DNA of 64,000 bases from Peptostreptococcaceae bacterium VA2. Its GTDB lineage: Bacteria > Bacillota > Clostridia > Peptostreptococcales > Peptostreptococcaceae. Made by a program: the position numbers and the translations under genes. This document shows, piece after piece, positions 47,241-55,640 of this stretch. Numbering within the stretch: the first letter of the stretch is position 1; every line of letters begins with the position of its first letter. The notes below the pieces were generated by a model. That model worked only from the letters and a program-made list of their open reading frames with translations, did no database searches and was not told where the DNA came from. Where the stretch lies: positions 1,302,001 through 1,366,000 of the forward strand of contig JMMB01000007.1 in NCBI GenBank assembly GCA_000686145.1, in the 5' to 3' direction.

Positions 47241-48665
47241 ATGAACAAATTGAAAATAACTGAAACTGCACTAAGAGATGGTCATCAATCTTTAATTGCA
47301 ACTAGGTTAACTACAGATGAAATAATACCTATACTTAAAACTATGGATGAAGTGGGGTATTATTCATTAGAGGTATGGGGGGGAGCTACATTTGATGCGT
47401 GCATACGTTTTCTAAATGAAGATCCTTGGGAAAGATTAAGACTTATGAGAAAGAATGTTAAAAATACTAAACTTCAAATGCTTTTAAGAGGTCAAAACTT
47501 ACTTGGCTATAGAAACTATGCAGATGATACTGTTGATAAGTTTATAGAATTATCTATAAAAAATGGTATTGATATAATAAGAGTATTTGACGCTTTAAAT
47601 GATGTTAGAAATATAGAAGCTTCAATGAAGGCTATTAAGAAATATAATGGTCACTGTCAGTGTGCAATCTCTTATACAACTAGTGATGTTCATACTACAG
47701 AGTACTATTTAAATTTAATAAAAACTATGGAAAGTATGGGTGCTGATTCTATATGTATAAAAGATATGGCTGGGGTTTTAACACCATATAATGCATATGA
47801 CTTAGTTAAGAGTATAAAAGAAATAACAAATTTACCGATAGAATTACATACTCACTGTACAAGTGGTATAGCTGATATGATATATATGAAAGCCGTAGAA
47901 GCTGGAGTTGATATAATAGATACTGCAATTTCACCATTTAGTGGAGGAACCTCTCAACCACCGACTGAATCATTAGCTGTAACTTTTGCAGGGATGGATA
48001 GAAACCCAGGATTAAATATGGATAAACTATTAGAAGTAGCAGATTACTTTAAACCAATAAGAGATAAATATATGAATGAGGGAATATTAAATCCAAAAGT
48101 ATTATTAACAGATCCACAGACATTAAAATACTTAGTTCCAGGTGGAATGCTTTCAAACTTATTATCTCAATTAAAGCAACAAAATGCATCTGATAAATAT
48201 GAAGAAGTCTTAAAAGAAGTACCTAGAGTTAGAAGTGATTTAGGATATCCACCACTTGTAACACCTATGAGTCAGATGGTTGGAACACAAGCATTATTTA
48301 ATGTACTAAGTGGAGAGAGATACAAATTAATACCAAAAGAAATAAAAGATTATGTAAGAGGTAATTATGGAAAATCTCCAGCTGTAATAAGCGAAGAAAT
48401 AAGAAAAAAAATAATTGGAGATGAAGAAGTAATAACTGTTAGACCAGCAGATTTAATAGCACCTGAATTTGAAGATATGAAAAAAGAAGCAGGTGACTTA
48501 GCAAAGTGTGATGAAGACGTATTAACATATGCACTTTTCCCACAGGTAGCTCCAAAGTTTTTAGAAGAAAAATATAATAAACATAAAATTAAAGAAGAAA
48601 CTAAAACAAATATCATAGAAAAAAAATCAGAAAACGAAATAAAATATATAAACGTAACTATGTAG
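47241..48665 (+). CDS. oadA: Oxaloacetate decarboxylase alpha subunit (carboxyltransferase domain)
   Basis: A 474-residue TIM-barrel carboxyltransferase: ITETALRDGHQSLIATRL with metal-binding Asp, WGGATFDACIRFLNEDPWERL, LLRGQNLLGYRNY, CIKDMAGVLTP, LHTHCTSG and GGTSQPPTESL. The HMGL-like domain and the carboxylase-conserved domain (to about 440) are complete, but there is no C-terminal biotinyl domain; biotin is supplied by the separate carrier at 49033-49377. With the OadG- and OadB-like genes that follow it forms a Na+-exporting oxaloacetate decarboxylase. The similar subunit of pyruvate carboxylase or transcarboxylase is the alternative, made unlikely by the membrane subunits. Confidence 0.92.
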   Translation: MNKLKITETALRDGHQSLIATRLTTDEIIPILKTMDEVGYYSLEVWGGATFDACIRFLNEDPWERLRLMRKNVKNTKLQMLLRGQNLLGYRNYADDTVDKFIELSIKNGIDIIRVFDALNDVRNIEASMKAIKKYNGHCQCAISYTTSDVHTTEYYLNLIKTMESMGADSICIKDMAGVLTPYNAYDLVKSIKEITNLPIELHTHCTSGIADMIYMKAVEAGVDIIDTAISPFSGGTSQPPTESLAVTFAGMDRNPGLNMDKLLEVADYFKPIRDKYMNEGILNPKVLLTDPQTLKYLVPGGMLSNLLSQLKQQNASDKYEEVLKEVPRVRSDLGYPPLVTPMSQMVGTQALFNVLSGERYKLIPKEIKDYVRGNYGKSPAVISEEIRKKIIGDEEVITVRPADLIAPEFEDMKKEAGDLAKCDEDVLTYALFPQVAPKFLEEKYNKHKIKEETKTNIIEKKSENEIKYINVTM

Positions 48666-48683
48666 AAAATAGGTGATGATATT

Positions 48684-48971
48684 ATGGGAAATGAAATAAC
48701 AATAGGTGAAGCTTTATCTATAACTTTAATAAGTATGAGTATTGTATTTTTAACTTTATTTGCAATTTCACTTGTACTAAGTTCGTTTAAAACTATCTTT
48801 AAGGTAAAACCAGAAAATGAATCTAAAAAAGGTGGAGATAAAGAATTAGCATTAACTCATGAAGAAGATGAAGAAGAAAAAGTAGTAGTAGCACTAGCAG
48901 CATCAATAATGGCAGGGGAAGGAATACTAAATCCAAACCTTAGAATAAAAAGTATAACTAGAATAAAGTAG
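48684..48971 (+). CDS. oadG: Oxaloacetate decarboxylase gamma-like subunit
   Basis: A 95-residue protein with one membrane segment (about 14-36, LISMSIVFLTLFAISLVLSSF), an acidic Glu-rich linker and a C-terminal VVVALAASIMAGEGI region. It matches the paralogue at 818-1192 in topology. It assembles the decarboxylase at the membrane. It starts 18 bases after oadA with AGGTGATG upstream. Confidence 0.78.
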   Translation: MGNEITIGEALSITLISMSIVFLTLFAISLVLSSFKTIFKVKPENESKKGGDKELALTHEEDEEEKVVVALAASIMAGEGILNPNLRIKSITRIK

Positions 48972-49032
48972 ATATAAATTTTATAAAAAAGATACATAAA
49001 AATATAGTATATAAAAGAAAAGGGGATTTAAA

Positions 49033-49377
49033 ATGAACGCTAAAAAATACCATATAACATTAAATGGGAAAGTATATGAAGTAGAAATAGAAGAAGTATC
49101 AAGTACAGATCAAGTAGCAAAACAAGAAATAAAGCAAGATGTAGCGCCAACATCTATTCAAAATAGTGAAAGTATAACAGCACCAATGCCTGGAACTATA
49201 ATAAACGTATTAGTAAAAGAAGGACAAGCAGTTAAAAAAGGACAGGTAGTCGCAATACTTGAAGCTATGAAAATGGAAAATGAGATAGTTGCACCAGTTG
49301 ATGGAGTAGTTGAAGCTATAAGCGTAGGCAAAGGTCAAAATGTAAATCTTGGAGATGATTTACTAGAGATAGCATAA
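49033..49377 (+). CDS. Biotin carboxyl carrier protein of the oad operon
   Basis: A 114-residue biotinyl protein: N-terminal KKYHITLNGKVYEVEIEE, a short linker, then ITAPMPGTIINVLVKEGQ and EAMKMEN with the biotin Lys. It is the mobile carrier between OadA and the beta subunit. It is close in sequence to the carrier at 1216-1584 with a shorter linker. The 61-base gap before it holds AAAAGGGGA just ahead of the ATG. Confidence 0.93.
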   Translation: MNAKKYHITLNGKVYEVEIEEVSSTDQVAKQEIKQDVAPTSIQNSESITAPMPGTIINVLVKEGQAVKKGQVVAILEAMKMENEIVAPVDGVVEAISVGKGQNVNLGDDLLEIA

Positions 49378-49413
49378 AAAATAGCGAAACGAAAGTTTTA
49401 GGGGGAATTTAAC

Positions 49414-50544
49414 ATGGGAGAAACGATAATTCAATTCGTCACAGAATCAGGATTTGCAATGATGACTTATAAAGAAGCTATAATGATAGCTATAGCTTGC
49501 ATATTTTTATATTTAGCTATAAAAAAAGGGTATGAACCTTATTTATTAATACCAATATCAGTAGGTATGCTACTTGCAAACATGCCAGGTGCAGATTTGA
49601 TGAAACCAGAAGATGCACAAGTTACTGGAGGACTTTTCTATTATTTATATCAAGGAGTTAAGCTTGGGATATTCCCGCCTTTAATATTCTTATGTATAGG
49701 AGCGAGTACTGACTTTGGACCAATGATTGCAAACCCAAAAACTATATTACTTGGGGCCGCTGCTCAGTTTGGAATATTCTTTGCATTTTTAGGAGCAATA
49801 TTCTTAGGGTTTAGTGGACCTGAAGCTGCATCAATCGGAATAATAGGTGGAGCAGATGGACCAACAGCAATACAATTAACAGGTAAGCTAGCACCACATT
49901 TATTAGGAACTATAGCACTAGCAGCATATTCTTATATGGCGTTAGTTCCAGTTATTCAACCACCAATAATAAGATTATTAACAACTAAAGAAGAACGTAA
50001 TATAAAAATGGAACAATTAAGACCAGTTTCACAAAAAGAAAAAATAATATTCCCAATAGTTTCAATGATAATTGTTATAGGGTTATTACCAACAGCAGCT
50101 CCTCTTATAGGAATGCTTATGTTTGGTAACTTATTAAAAGAATCAAAAGCTGTGCCTAAGTTAGTAGAAACAGCACAAAATTCATTGATGTACATAATTA
50201 CAATAATGCTAGGTCTTACAGTAGGAGCTACAGCTAATGCAGATACTTTCTTAACAGTACAAACTTTAGGTGTAACTGCAATGGGACTTGTAGCGTTCTC
50301 AGTAGGAACTGCATCAGGAGTTTTATTTGGTAAATTGATGTGTAAGTTAACTGGAGGAAAAATAAACCCAATGATAGGTGCGGCTGGAGTATCAGCAGTT
50401 CCAATGTCAGCGAGAGTTGTTCAAAAGATTGGACAAGAAGAAAACCCTTCAAACTTCTTACTTATGCATGCAATGGGGCCAAACGTAGCAGGAGTTATAG
50501 GGTCAGCAGTAGTTGCTGGTATACTTCTTAAATTCTTTGCTTAA
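49414..50544 (+). CDS. oadB: Oxaloacetate decarboxylase beta subunit (Na+ pump)
   Basis: A 376-residue membrane protein with [33 protein letters not shown] and [17 protein letters not shown]. It decarboxylates carboxybiotin and exports Na+. It is clearly paralogous to the protein at 1611-2798 but lacks that protein's insertion near residue 70. Last gene of the operon; two hairpins with T tracts follow (50562-50600 and 50655-50693). Confidence 0.93.
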   Translation: MGETIIQFVTESGFAMMTYKEAIMIAIACIFLYLAIKKGYEPYLLIPISVGMLLANMPGADLMKPEDAQVTGGLFYYLYQGVKLGIFPPLIFLCIGASTDFGPMIANPKTILLGAAAQFGIFFAFLGAIFLGFSGPEAASIGIIGGADGPTAIQLTGKLAPHLLGTIALAAYSYMALVPVIQPPIIRLLTTKEERNIKMEQLRPVSQKEKIIFPIVSMIIVIGLLPTAAPLIGMLMFGNLLKESKAVPKLVETAQNSLMYIITIMLGLTVGATANADTFLTVQTLGVTAMGLVAFSVGTASGVLFGKLMCKLTGGKINPMIGAAGVSAVPMSARVVQKIGQEENPSNFLLMHAMGPNVAGVIGSAVVAGILLKFFA

Positions 50545-50561
50545 ATTTAATAATATTAGAA

Positions 50562-50600
50562 AATGCACTTAGTATATAAAACTACTAGGTGCATTCTTTT
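50562..50600 (+). terminator. Terminator of the oad operon
   Basis: AATGCACTTAGTA (50562-50574) pairs with TACTAGGTGCATT (50583-50595), including one mismatch or G-U pair, followed by Ts. Confidence 0.8.
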
Positions 50601-50654
50601 AAAGTGCTAGATTTAAGTATGAAAAATTTAAATAGAATAAACTAGAGTACGAGC

Positions 50655-50693
50655 AATAAGGCTATGAATACTAATTCATAGCCTTATTTTTAT
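50655..50693 (+). terminator. Second terminator after the oad operon
   Basis: AATAAGGCTATGAAT (50655-50669) pairs exactly with ATTCATAGCCTTATT (50674-50688), followed by Ts. The 60 bases between the two stems could be a small RNA tail or simply a back-up stop. Confidence 0.8.
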
Positions 50694-50770
50694 ATAAGAT
50701 TATTCTATTTGAATTAATTATCGTAATATTTAAGAATGAAATTGAACAAATATTTAGAATTAATTGATGT

Positions 50771-50841
50771 TGATAATTAATATCAATTAGTATTGACAAT
50801 ATGAAATTAATGGAATAAAATAAAAATGAAATTCATTATCA
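50771..50841 (+). promoter_or_regulatory. Promoter flanked by two candidate Fur boxes
   Basis: TTGACA (50793-50798) and TAAAAT (50816-50821) have a 17-base spacer. TGATAATTAATATCA (50771-50785) and TGAAATTCATTATCA (50827-50841) both fit the 7-1-7 Fur pattern TGATAATnATTATCA with a few mismatches. Binding on both sides of the promoter would repress the next gene when iron is plentiful. Confidence 0.65.
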
Positions 50842-50874
50842 ATAGAAAATAAATAGAGTGGAAGGAGACTTATA

Positions 50875-51576
50875 ATGAGATTAGTATATTCATTATTATT
50901 CGTAGTTGCATTTGCACTACTTTTTACATCAAGTATAAAAAAGCATTCTAAATTTTATTACTCTATAGCTACAGCAATAGCTGGTATAACTATAGCTTAT
51001 GAAATTTATAAGTTAATAACGGACACAAAGTTACAAGGATTTATAGGAGCACTTGAAAAAGCCTTTATGAAAGGTAATGTTTCAATAGGATTTTTAATAC
51101 TAGTGATGTTTGCAGGAGCATTATATCCTAAATGGAAAATAACAAAGAAATTATTAAGCATAAGAGCAGAAACGGCTATATTATCATGCATTCTTTTAAT
51201 TCCACATTGTGTTATGTATTTTGTTGGTTTTATTATGCATATAGACCAAATATTATCATACAAGCCTTTACCAATACTTTATATATCATACTTAATTATA
51301 GGATTAATAGCATTTATAATAATGATACCACTATTCATAACATCATTTAAAAAAGTTAGAGCTAAGATGACAAATAAAGAATGGAAAAAGCTACAAAGAT
51401 GGGCTTATCCATTTTATTTCTTAACTTACGTACATATAGTAATTGCACTTCTTAATGATGATGAGGTTGATATAATGAAGTTAGGTATATACACAGTACT
51501 TTTTGTAGGGTACTTTATATTAAAATTAATAAAAACTGCGAATTCAAAGAAAAAGAAGCATATAGGAGCAATGTAG
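50875..51576 (+). CDS. Fur-regulated six-TM membrane protein, ferric-reductase-like
   Basis: A 233-residue protein with about six membrane segments. Histidines fall where heme could be bound (IPHCVMYFVGFIMH, about residues 105-122, and TYVHIVIA, about 188). The stretch NKEWKKLQRWAYPFYFLTYVH is characteristic of ferric-reductase-like/MsrQ-type cytochrome b domains. It lacks the FAD/NAD domain, so electrons would come from a partner. The preceding Fur boxes suggest a role in iron uptake or reduction. GAAGGAGA precedes the ATG. A terminator (51655-51685) follows. Confidence 0.75.
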   Translation: MRLVYSLLFVVAFALLFTSSIKKHSKFYYSIATAIAGITIAYEIYKLITDTKLQGFIGALEKAFMKGNVSIGFLILVMFAGALYPKWKITKKLLSIRAETAILSCILLIPHCVMYFVGFIMHIDQILSYKPLPILYISYLIIGLIAFIIMIPLFITSFKKVRAKMTNKEWKKLQRWAYPFYFLTYVHIVIALLNDDEVDIMKLGIYTVLFVGYFILKLIKTANSKKKKHIGAM

Positions 51577-51654
51577 AAGATAGAATAAATAATATATATT
51601 TAGAATTAGATAAGCTAAATAAAAAAAACAATTATGAAAAGATATAAACTTTCA

Positions 51655-51685
51655 GACTATGATTACTAAATCATAGTCTTTTTTT
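51655..51685 (+). terminator. Intrinsic terminator at the end of the chromosome-like part
   Basis: GACTATGATT (51655-51664) pairs with AATCATAGTC (51669-51678), followed by T7. Confidence 0.85.
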
Positions 51686-52135
51686 AGTTGTATAAAAAAT
51701 AAAAATTAAAATATAAAAACAAACTAAAAAGAACAAGTGTTTATCATAAAAACATTGAATTATTGAACAGTAAAATATATTTATAGTAAAAGAAGCACTA
51801 ATAAAAACCTAAACAATTTTAAAAAAATATATAAAGGGTAAGTCCCTCACTAAAGGTAGCAAGTAAAAAAGTATCTAAAAGATAAGCACAATATAGAGTT
51901 AAATAACTTATCTAAAGAAAATGTAGAAAAACGCATAAAATCTAGTGCAAGCAATAGCAAGGGATATATTAGCCACAAAATGCTAGAACTAGATAAAAAA
52001 GGTTTTGATATCATAATTCACATACACATACACAAATAAGTTATTATTACAAGAAATAAAATTAATTTCTAAAATGTTTTCCCGGGGAATAAAACAAAAT
52101 ATTAAGAAAATTTAAAAATAAAACGGGGGATAAAT
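51686..52135 (+). other. Decayed mobile-element border region
   Basis: There is no intact gene in these 450 bases. One remnant frame (about 51910-52038) reads KENVEKRIKSS, then GYISHKMLELDKKGFDIII and ends HIHIHK; I cannot assign it. Codon pattern and loss of ribosome sites suggest deleted phage or element genes upstream of the broken VirE gene. An intact tmRNA gene, which might be expected at this border, was not found here. Confidence 0.4.
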
Positions 52136-53976
52136 ATACTAAACATAGCAATTTGTAAAAATAGGAAAGATAAAGTATATAAAAATCAGGAAATACCATT
52201 TAAAAAGCTTATAGAAAAACTAAAAACAACAACATATACAAAAGAAACTTATAAAGAATACTTAAATCTCTCAAAAGAACACCAAGATAATATAAAAGAT
52301 GTAGAATTTAGATTTATACATATAAAGAAGGCTCATCTTATGGAGGACTTATAGTATATGAAGACTGCTTGTTTGCATACTCACATCATAGCACTGACCC
52401 TTGTTGTAATAAATTATGCAATGCTTTTGACTTGGTTAAAAATCATAAATTTAAGGAATTAGAAGAAGAAAAAGCATTTGAAAATATGGTAGAGATCGTA
52501 TCAAAAGATACAAACGTCATAAAAACCTTGGGAGAGGAAAGTCTTAAAATTGCTGTATCTGAATTTAGCATACCTGAAAATGAATCTAAAAACACTGTTA
52601 CAGATGTTGATAAACAAAACGAAACGAATATATGGGTAACAAAACTTGAAGTGAATAAAAAAGGGATATATACAAGCACTATAGATAACATAGTTTTGAT
52701 AATGGAAAATGATGAAAACTTAAAAGGAAAAATAGCTTTAAATGAATTCTCTCACCAAATAGTCATAAAAAAGAACTTACCTTGGAGAATAATTAAAAAC
52801 CAACAATCTGGAGATAGTTGGTGTGATAATGACGATAGTAATCTTAGACACTATATAGAAAGAGTATATAAGATAAAATCTCAACAAGCTGTATATGATG
52901 GCATAAGTGTAGTAGCTAATAAAAATTCATATCACCCTATAAAAGAATATCTAAAATCTGTAAAATGGGACGGTATAAAAAGAGTTGATAATCTATTTGT
53001 AGATTATTTAGGAGCTAAAAAAAGTAAATACACAACAGCAGTAACTAGAAAAATTTTAGTAGCTGCTGTTAGTCGTATATTTAATCCAGGAGTTAAATTT
53101 GATAATATGGTTGTATTTGTAGGAAAGCAAGGACTTGGAAAAAGTCACTTTCTTGATTTGATAGGTAAGGACTGGTACTCAGACTCTATAAATACTGTAG
53201 TAGGAAAAGAAGCTTATGAACAATTGCAAGAAGCGTGGATAGTTGAGATGGCAGAACTATCAGCAACTAAAAAAGCAGAAGCAGAAAGTGTCAAACACTT
53301 TATATCTAAAAGAGAAGATGTATATAGAGTTGCTTATGGAAGAAGAGTTGAAAAGTTTAAAAGGCAATGCGTGTTCTTTGGTACTACTAATGACGATGAG
53401 TTTTTAAAAGATAAAACAGGTAATAGAAGATTTTGGCCTGTGAAAATTGGAGTAAATAAGATAGAAAAATCTATATTTAAAATGCTAAATGATTATGAAA
53501 TAGATAATATATGGGCAGAAGTTGTGCAAATTTATAAAAATGGAGAAAGTTTGATACTTGATGAACAAGAAGCTAGTATGGCTATTAGATGCCAAGAACA
53601 ACATCTAGAGGTAAGTCCTAAGGAAGGTATGATTAGGGAGTATTTGGAGATGTTACTTCCACATGGTTGGGACAAGATGGATATTGCTGCTAGGAGGATG
53701 TATGTTCAAGGTGGAGAATTTACTTCTTTTGAAGAAGGTAGTATAAAGAGGGAGAGAGTTTGTGCTATGGAGATTTGGGTTGAACTTTTTAGTGGTGATG
53801 CTAAAGCGCTTACTCCTTTTAGTGCTCGTGAGATTAATGATATTTTGAGAAATATTGAAGGATGGAAGCCTTATGACAAGGGTACTGGGAAGCTTAGATT
53901 TGGTAGTATTTATGGATATCAAAGGGCTTTTGTAGTAAGTGAGATGCAGGTGAAAAATATTGTGAAGGGGGAATAG
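52136..53976 (+). pseudogene. Phage replication protein of the virulence-associated E family, deleted and frameshifted
   Basis: The N-terminal remnant (52136-52310) reads LNIAICKNRKDKVYKN, then FKKLIEKLKTTTYTKETY, the usual start of these phage primase/helicase proteins. Its frame ends in TAG at 52351. The rest is in another frame: GGLIVYEDCLFAYSHHSTDP from about 52312, then a complete VirE/VaPE NTPase domain. This has VKWDGIKRVDNLF, the P-loop VFVGKQGLGKSHFLDLIG, the Walker B AWIVEMAEL, FGTTNDDEFLKDKTGNRRFWPV and a C-terminal GSIYGYQRAFVVSE. Several hundred central residues expected between the two parts are missing. The 535-residue C-terminal frame could still be translated from TTG 52369, but the gene is best seen as a remnant. 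Confidence 0.75.
53907..53943 (+). repeat. 37-bp direct repeat, copy 1 (end of virE)
   Basis: It begins TATTTATGGATATC and ends GTAGTAAGTGAG; identical to 54966-55002. It codes the YGYQRAFVVSE tail of the VirE protein. Confidence 0.9.
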
Positions 53977-54104
53977 TATATTTAGTTTTGAAAATGATAT
54001 AATTAAGTAAAAAATAGGTAATCATACACAAAACTAATTTATTTGAGATTCAAGAATAGAAGACAGAATTTGTAACATAAATACAAATACTAGTTAAAAG
54101 ATGT

Positions 54105-54135
54105 TGACCTTACAGTAACTATAAGGTTTATAATA
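54105..54135 (+). promoter_or_regulatory. MerR-type promoter with 19-bp spacer and dyad
   Basis: TTGACC (54105-54110) and TATAAT (54130-54135) are 19 bases apart. The spacer is filled by a dyad, ACCTTACAGT (54108-54117) against ACTATAAGGT (54119-54128). Over-long spacers containing such dyads are the hallmark of MerR-family activator sites. No MerR gene is adjacent. Confidence 0.75.
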
Positions 54136-54204
54136 AACGTAAGTAGTAAACTCTGTGTTATATATTTTATTAAAAAATATAGCACAAAATTTTGGAGGAT
54201 GAAT

Positions 54205-54909
54205 ATGAAATTTAGTGTATCAAGAGAAGTCTTTGAAAAGTTAGATAATGTTTGTTTCGGAGTTATAGTAGCAAAAGGAATTGATAATACCTTAGAAAAA
54301 AGCGAGATTATAGAAAAATTAAATCAAGCAATACAAGACTGTGAAGAAAAATTTAAAGATACTAAGGTTAAAGAATTAGAGGATATACTATATTATAGAG
54401 ATGCATTTAAAAAATTAGAAATCAATCCAAATAAATTTATGAGTTCTATTGAAGCGATGCTTACTAGAACATCAAAAGGTAAGGGGTTACCTAGTATAAG
54501 TCCTATTGTAGATTTAGGAAATGCAGTATCTTTAAAATATATGGTTCCATTAGGAGCGCATGATATTGACACATTAAATGGAGATATTGAGGTTAGATTT
54601 TCTAAAGAAGGAGATACTTTTATTCCTTTAGGATCTGAGGAAATAGAAACTTTAGAAGATGGTGAATTAATTTATTCTGCGGGAGATAATGTAAGAACAA
54701 GAAGATGGATATGGAGACAAAGTGAGCAAGGAAAGATTACTAATGAAAGTAAGAATATATTCTTACCTATAGATGGATTTACAGATAATAATTATGAGAG
54801 TGTTATTTCTACAAGAGATGAATTAGCAAGTTTATTAAAAGATATATTCTCTTGTAATATAAAGGTAGGATTTATAGATAAAAATAATACTGAATTTGAA
54901 ATAGATTAA
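54205..54909 (+). CDS. B3/4 domain protein (PheRS beta-like domain)
   Basis: A 234-residue protein. The ATG at 54205 has GGAGG six bases upstream; the in-frame ATG 54199 overlaps that site. The B3/B4 fold seen in phenylalanyl-tRNA synthetase beta is recognisable: YYRDAFKKLEINPNKFMSSIEAMLTR, LPSISPIVDLGNAVSLKYMVPLGAHD and RRWIWRQSEQGKITNESKNIFLPIDGF. Stand-alone members may edit or bind mischarged tRNA or amino acids; the function is not established. The MerR-type promoter suggests induction by a drug or metabolite. The gene and its terminator fill the interval between two 37-bp repeats. Confidence 0.85.
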   Translation: MKFSVSREVFEKLDNVCFGVIVAKGIDNTLEKSEIIEKLNQAIQDCEEKFKDTKVKELEDILYYRDAFKKLEINPNKFMSSIEAMLTRTSKGKGLPSISPIVDLGNAVSLKYMVPLGAHDIDTLNGDIEVRFSKEGDTFIPLGSEEIETLEDGELIYSAGDNVRTRRWIWRQSEQGKITNESKNIFLPIDGFTDNNYESVISTRDELASLLKDIFSCNIKVGFIDKNNTEFEID

Positions 54910-54930
54910 ATAATATAAATTAAGAAAAGG

Positions 54931-54964
54931 AGATGTTGGTAGAAATACTAACATCTCTTTTTTA
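54931..54964 (+). terminator. Terminator of the B3/4 gene
   Basis: AGATGTTGGTA (54931-54941) pairs with TACTAACATCT (54946-54956), loop GAAA, followed by Ts. It abuts the second 37-bp repeat. Confidence 0.85.
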
Positions 54965-54965
54965 A

Positions 54966-55002
54966 TATTTATGGATATCAAAGGGCTTTTGTAGTAAGTG
55001 AG
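54966..55002 (+). repeat. 37-bp direct repeat, copy 2
   Basis: Identical to 53907-53943 and again in a frame that would read IYGYQRAFVVSE, now followed by VKK and TGA. It marks a second virE 3' end. Confidence 0.9.
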
Positions 55003-55011
55003 GTAAAAAAG

Positions 55012-55042
55012 TGATGTCTATAGTTAGAGAAAGTATGTCTAT
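55012..55042 (+). repeat. 31-bp direct repeat, copy 1
   Basis: Starts TGATGTCTATAGTTAG and ends GTATGTCTAT; an identical copy lies at 55120-55150, 108 bases on. The sequence around them is decayed, with several short ATGTCT repeats. Confidence 0.85.
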
Positions 55043-55119
55043 TTAGAATTTAAATATGTCTTTATAGTGTAGATAAATGTGTTTTAAAGATATATGTGCT
55101 TGAGATGAATTAAGTTGGT

Positions 55120-55150
55120 TGATGTCTATAGTTAGAGAAAGTATGTCTAT
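55120..55150 (+). repeat. 31-bp direct repeat, copy 2
   Basis: Identical to 55012-55042. Confidence 0.85.
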
Positions 55151-55202
55151 ATGTTTTTTTAGAAACTATTAGACATATGTATAGGCACACCTATGGATAT
55201 GC

Positions 55203-55385
55203 ATGAAGTTTAGATTTATCAATGTATTAGATAGTGTGATGTCTTATATGTCTTTTGAATTTATGTTAAATAGATATTTGAAAGTAGTTTATAAAAATAC
55301 TATACAGGTGTGTGGAGATATGTTGTATTTTCCTAGTAAGAGATCTGTGATAAAGGGTGCAGTTGAGGAATATTGTGAAGGTTAA
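55203..55385 (+). CDS. Short unknown frame in the decayed region
   Basis: A 60-residue frame ending CGDMLYFPSKRSVIKGAVEEYCEG. No convincing ribosome site precedes its start. The C-terminal pattern looks protein-like and may be the remnant of a larger phage protein. I cannot name it. It lies between the virE tail repeats and the first tmRNA-end sequence. Confidence 0.3.
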   Translation: MKFRFINVLDSVMSYMSFEFMLNRYLKVVYKNTIQVCGDMLYFPSKRSVIKGAVEEYCEG

Positions 55386-55512
55386 ATCCAATTAATGGTA
55401 AAACATTACTTGTGTAGAATTGATAACGATGTTATCATATTATGTAGAAAAGAAGCGTTTTATAATACACGAGTATGAGAAAAACAAAACTGGATATAAT
55501 CAGGAATGTTTT

Positions 55513-55560
55513 TAGGTAGGGGTTCGACTCGCTTCGTCTCCACCATTTAAATCCACGAAA
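55513..55560 (+). other. tmRNA (ssrA) 3'-end-like fragment, copy 1 (attachment site)
   Basis: GGTTCGACTC (T-loop type) is followed by GCTTCGTCTCCACCA, the usual end of Firmicute tmRNA with its CCA, then TTTAAATCCACGAAA. The T-arm stem is imperfect and no tmRNA body lies upstream, so it is a 3' fragment such as is left when an element integrates at ssrA. Confidence 0.7.
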
Positions 55561-55593
55561 GCCGTATTATTATAAATATAATACGGCTTTTGT
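55558..55593 (+). terminator. Terminator directly after tmRNA-end copy 1
   Basis: AAAGCCGTATTAT (55558-55570) pairs exactly with ATAATACGGCTTT (55578-55590), followed by Ts. Confidence 0.85.
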
Positions 55594-55640
55594 GATTCTA
55601 TTTAATTATTTTATAAAAAACTTAGGGGGCAAAGACTTTT

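Noticed and set aside
51577..52135. Intact tmRNA gene at the left border of the island
   Set aside because: No GGGGxCG...GATTCGAC 5' end or tag-peptide frame was found, so where the functional ssrA lies is unknown.
55012..55150. CRISPR array
   Set aside because: Only two copies of a 31-bp repeat, with a 77-base gap, no further units and no cas genes anywhere in the window.
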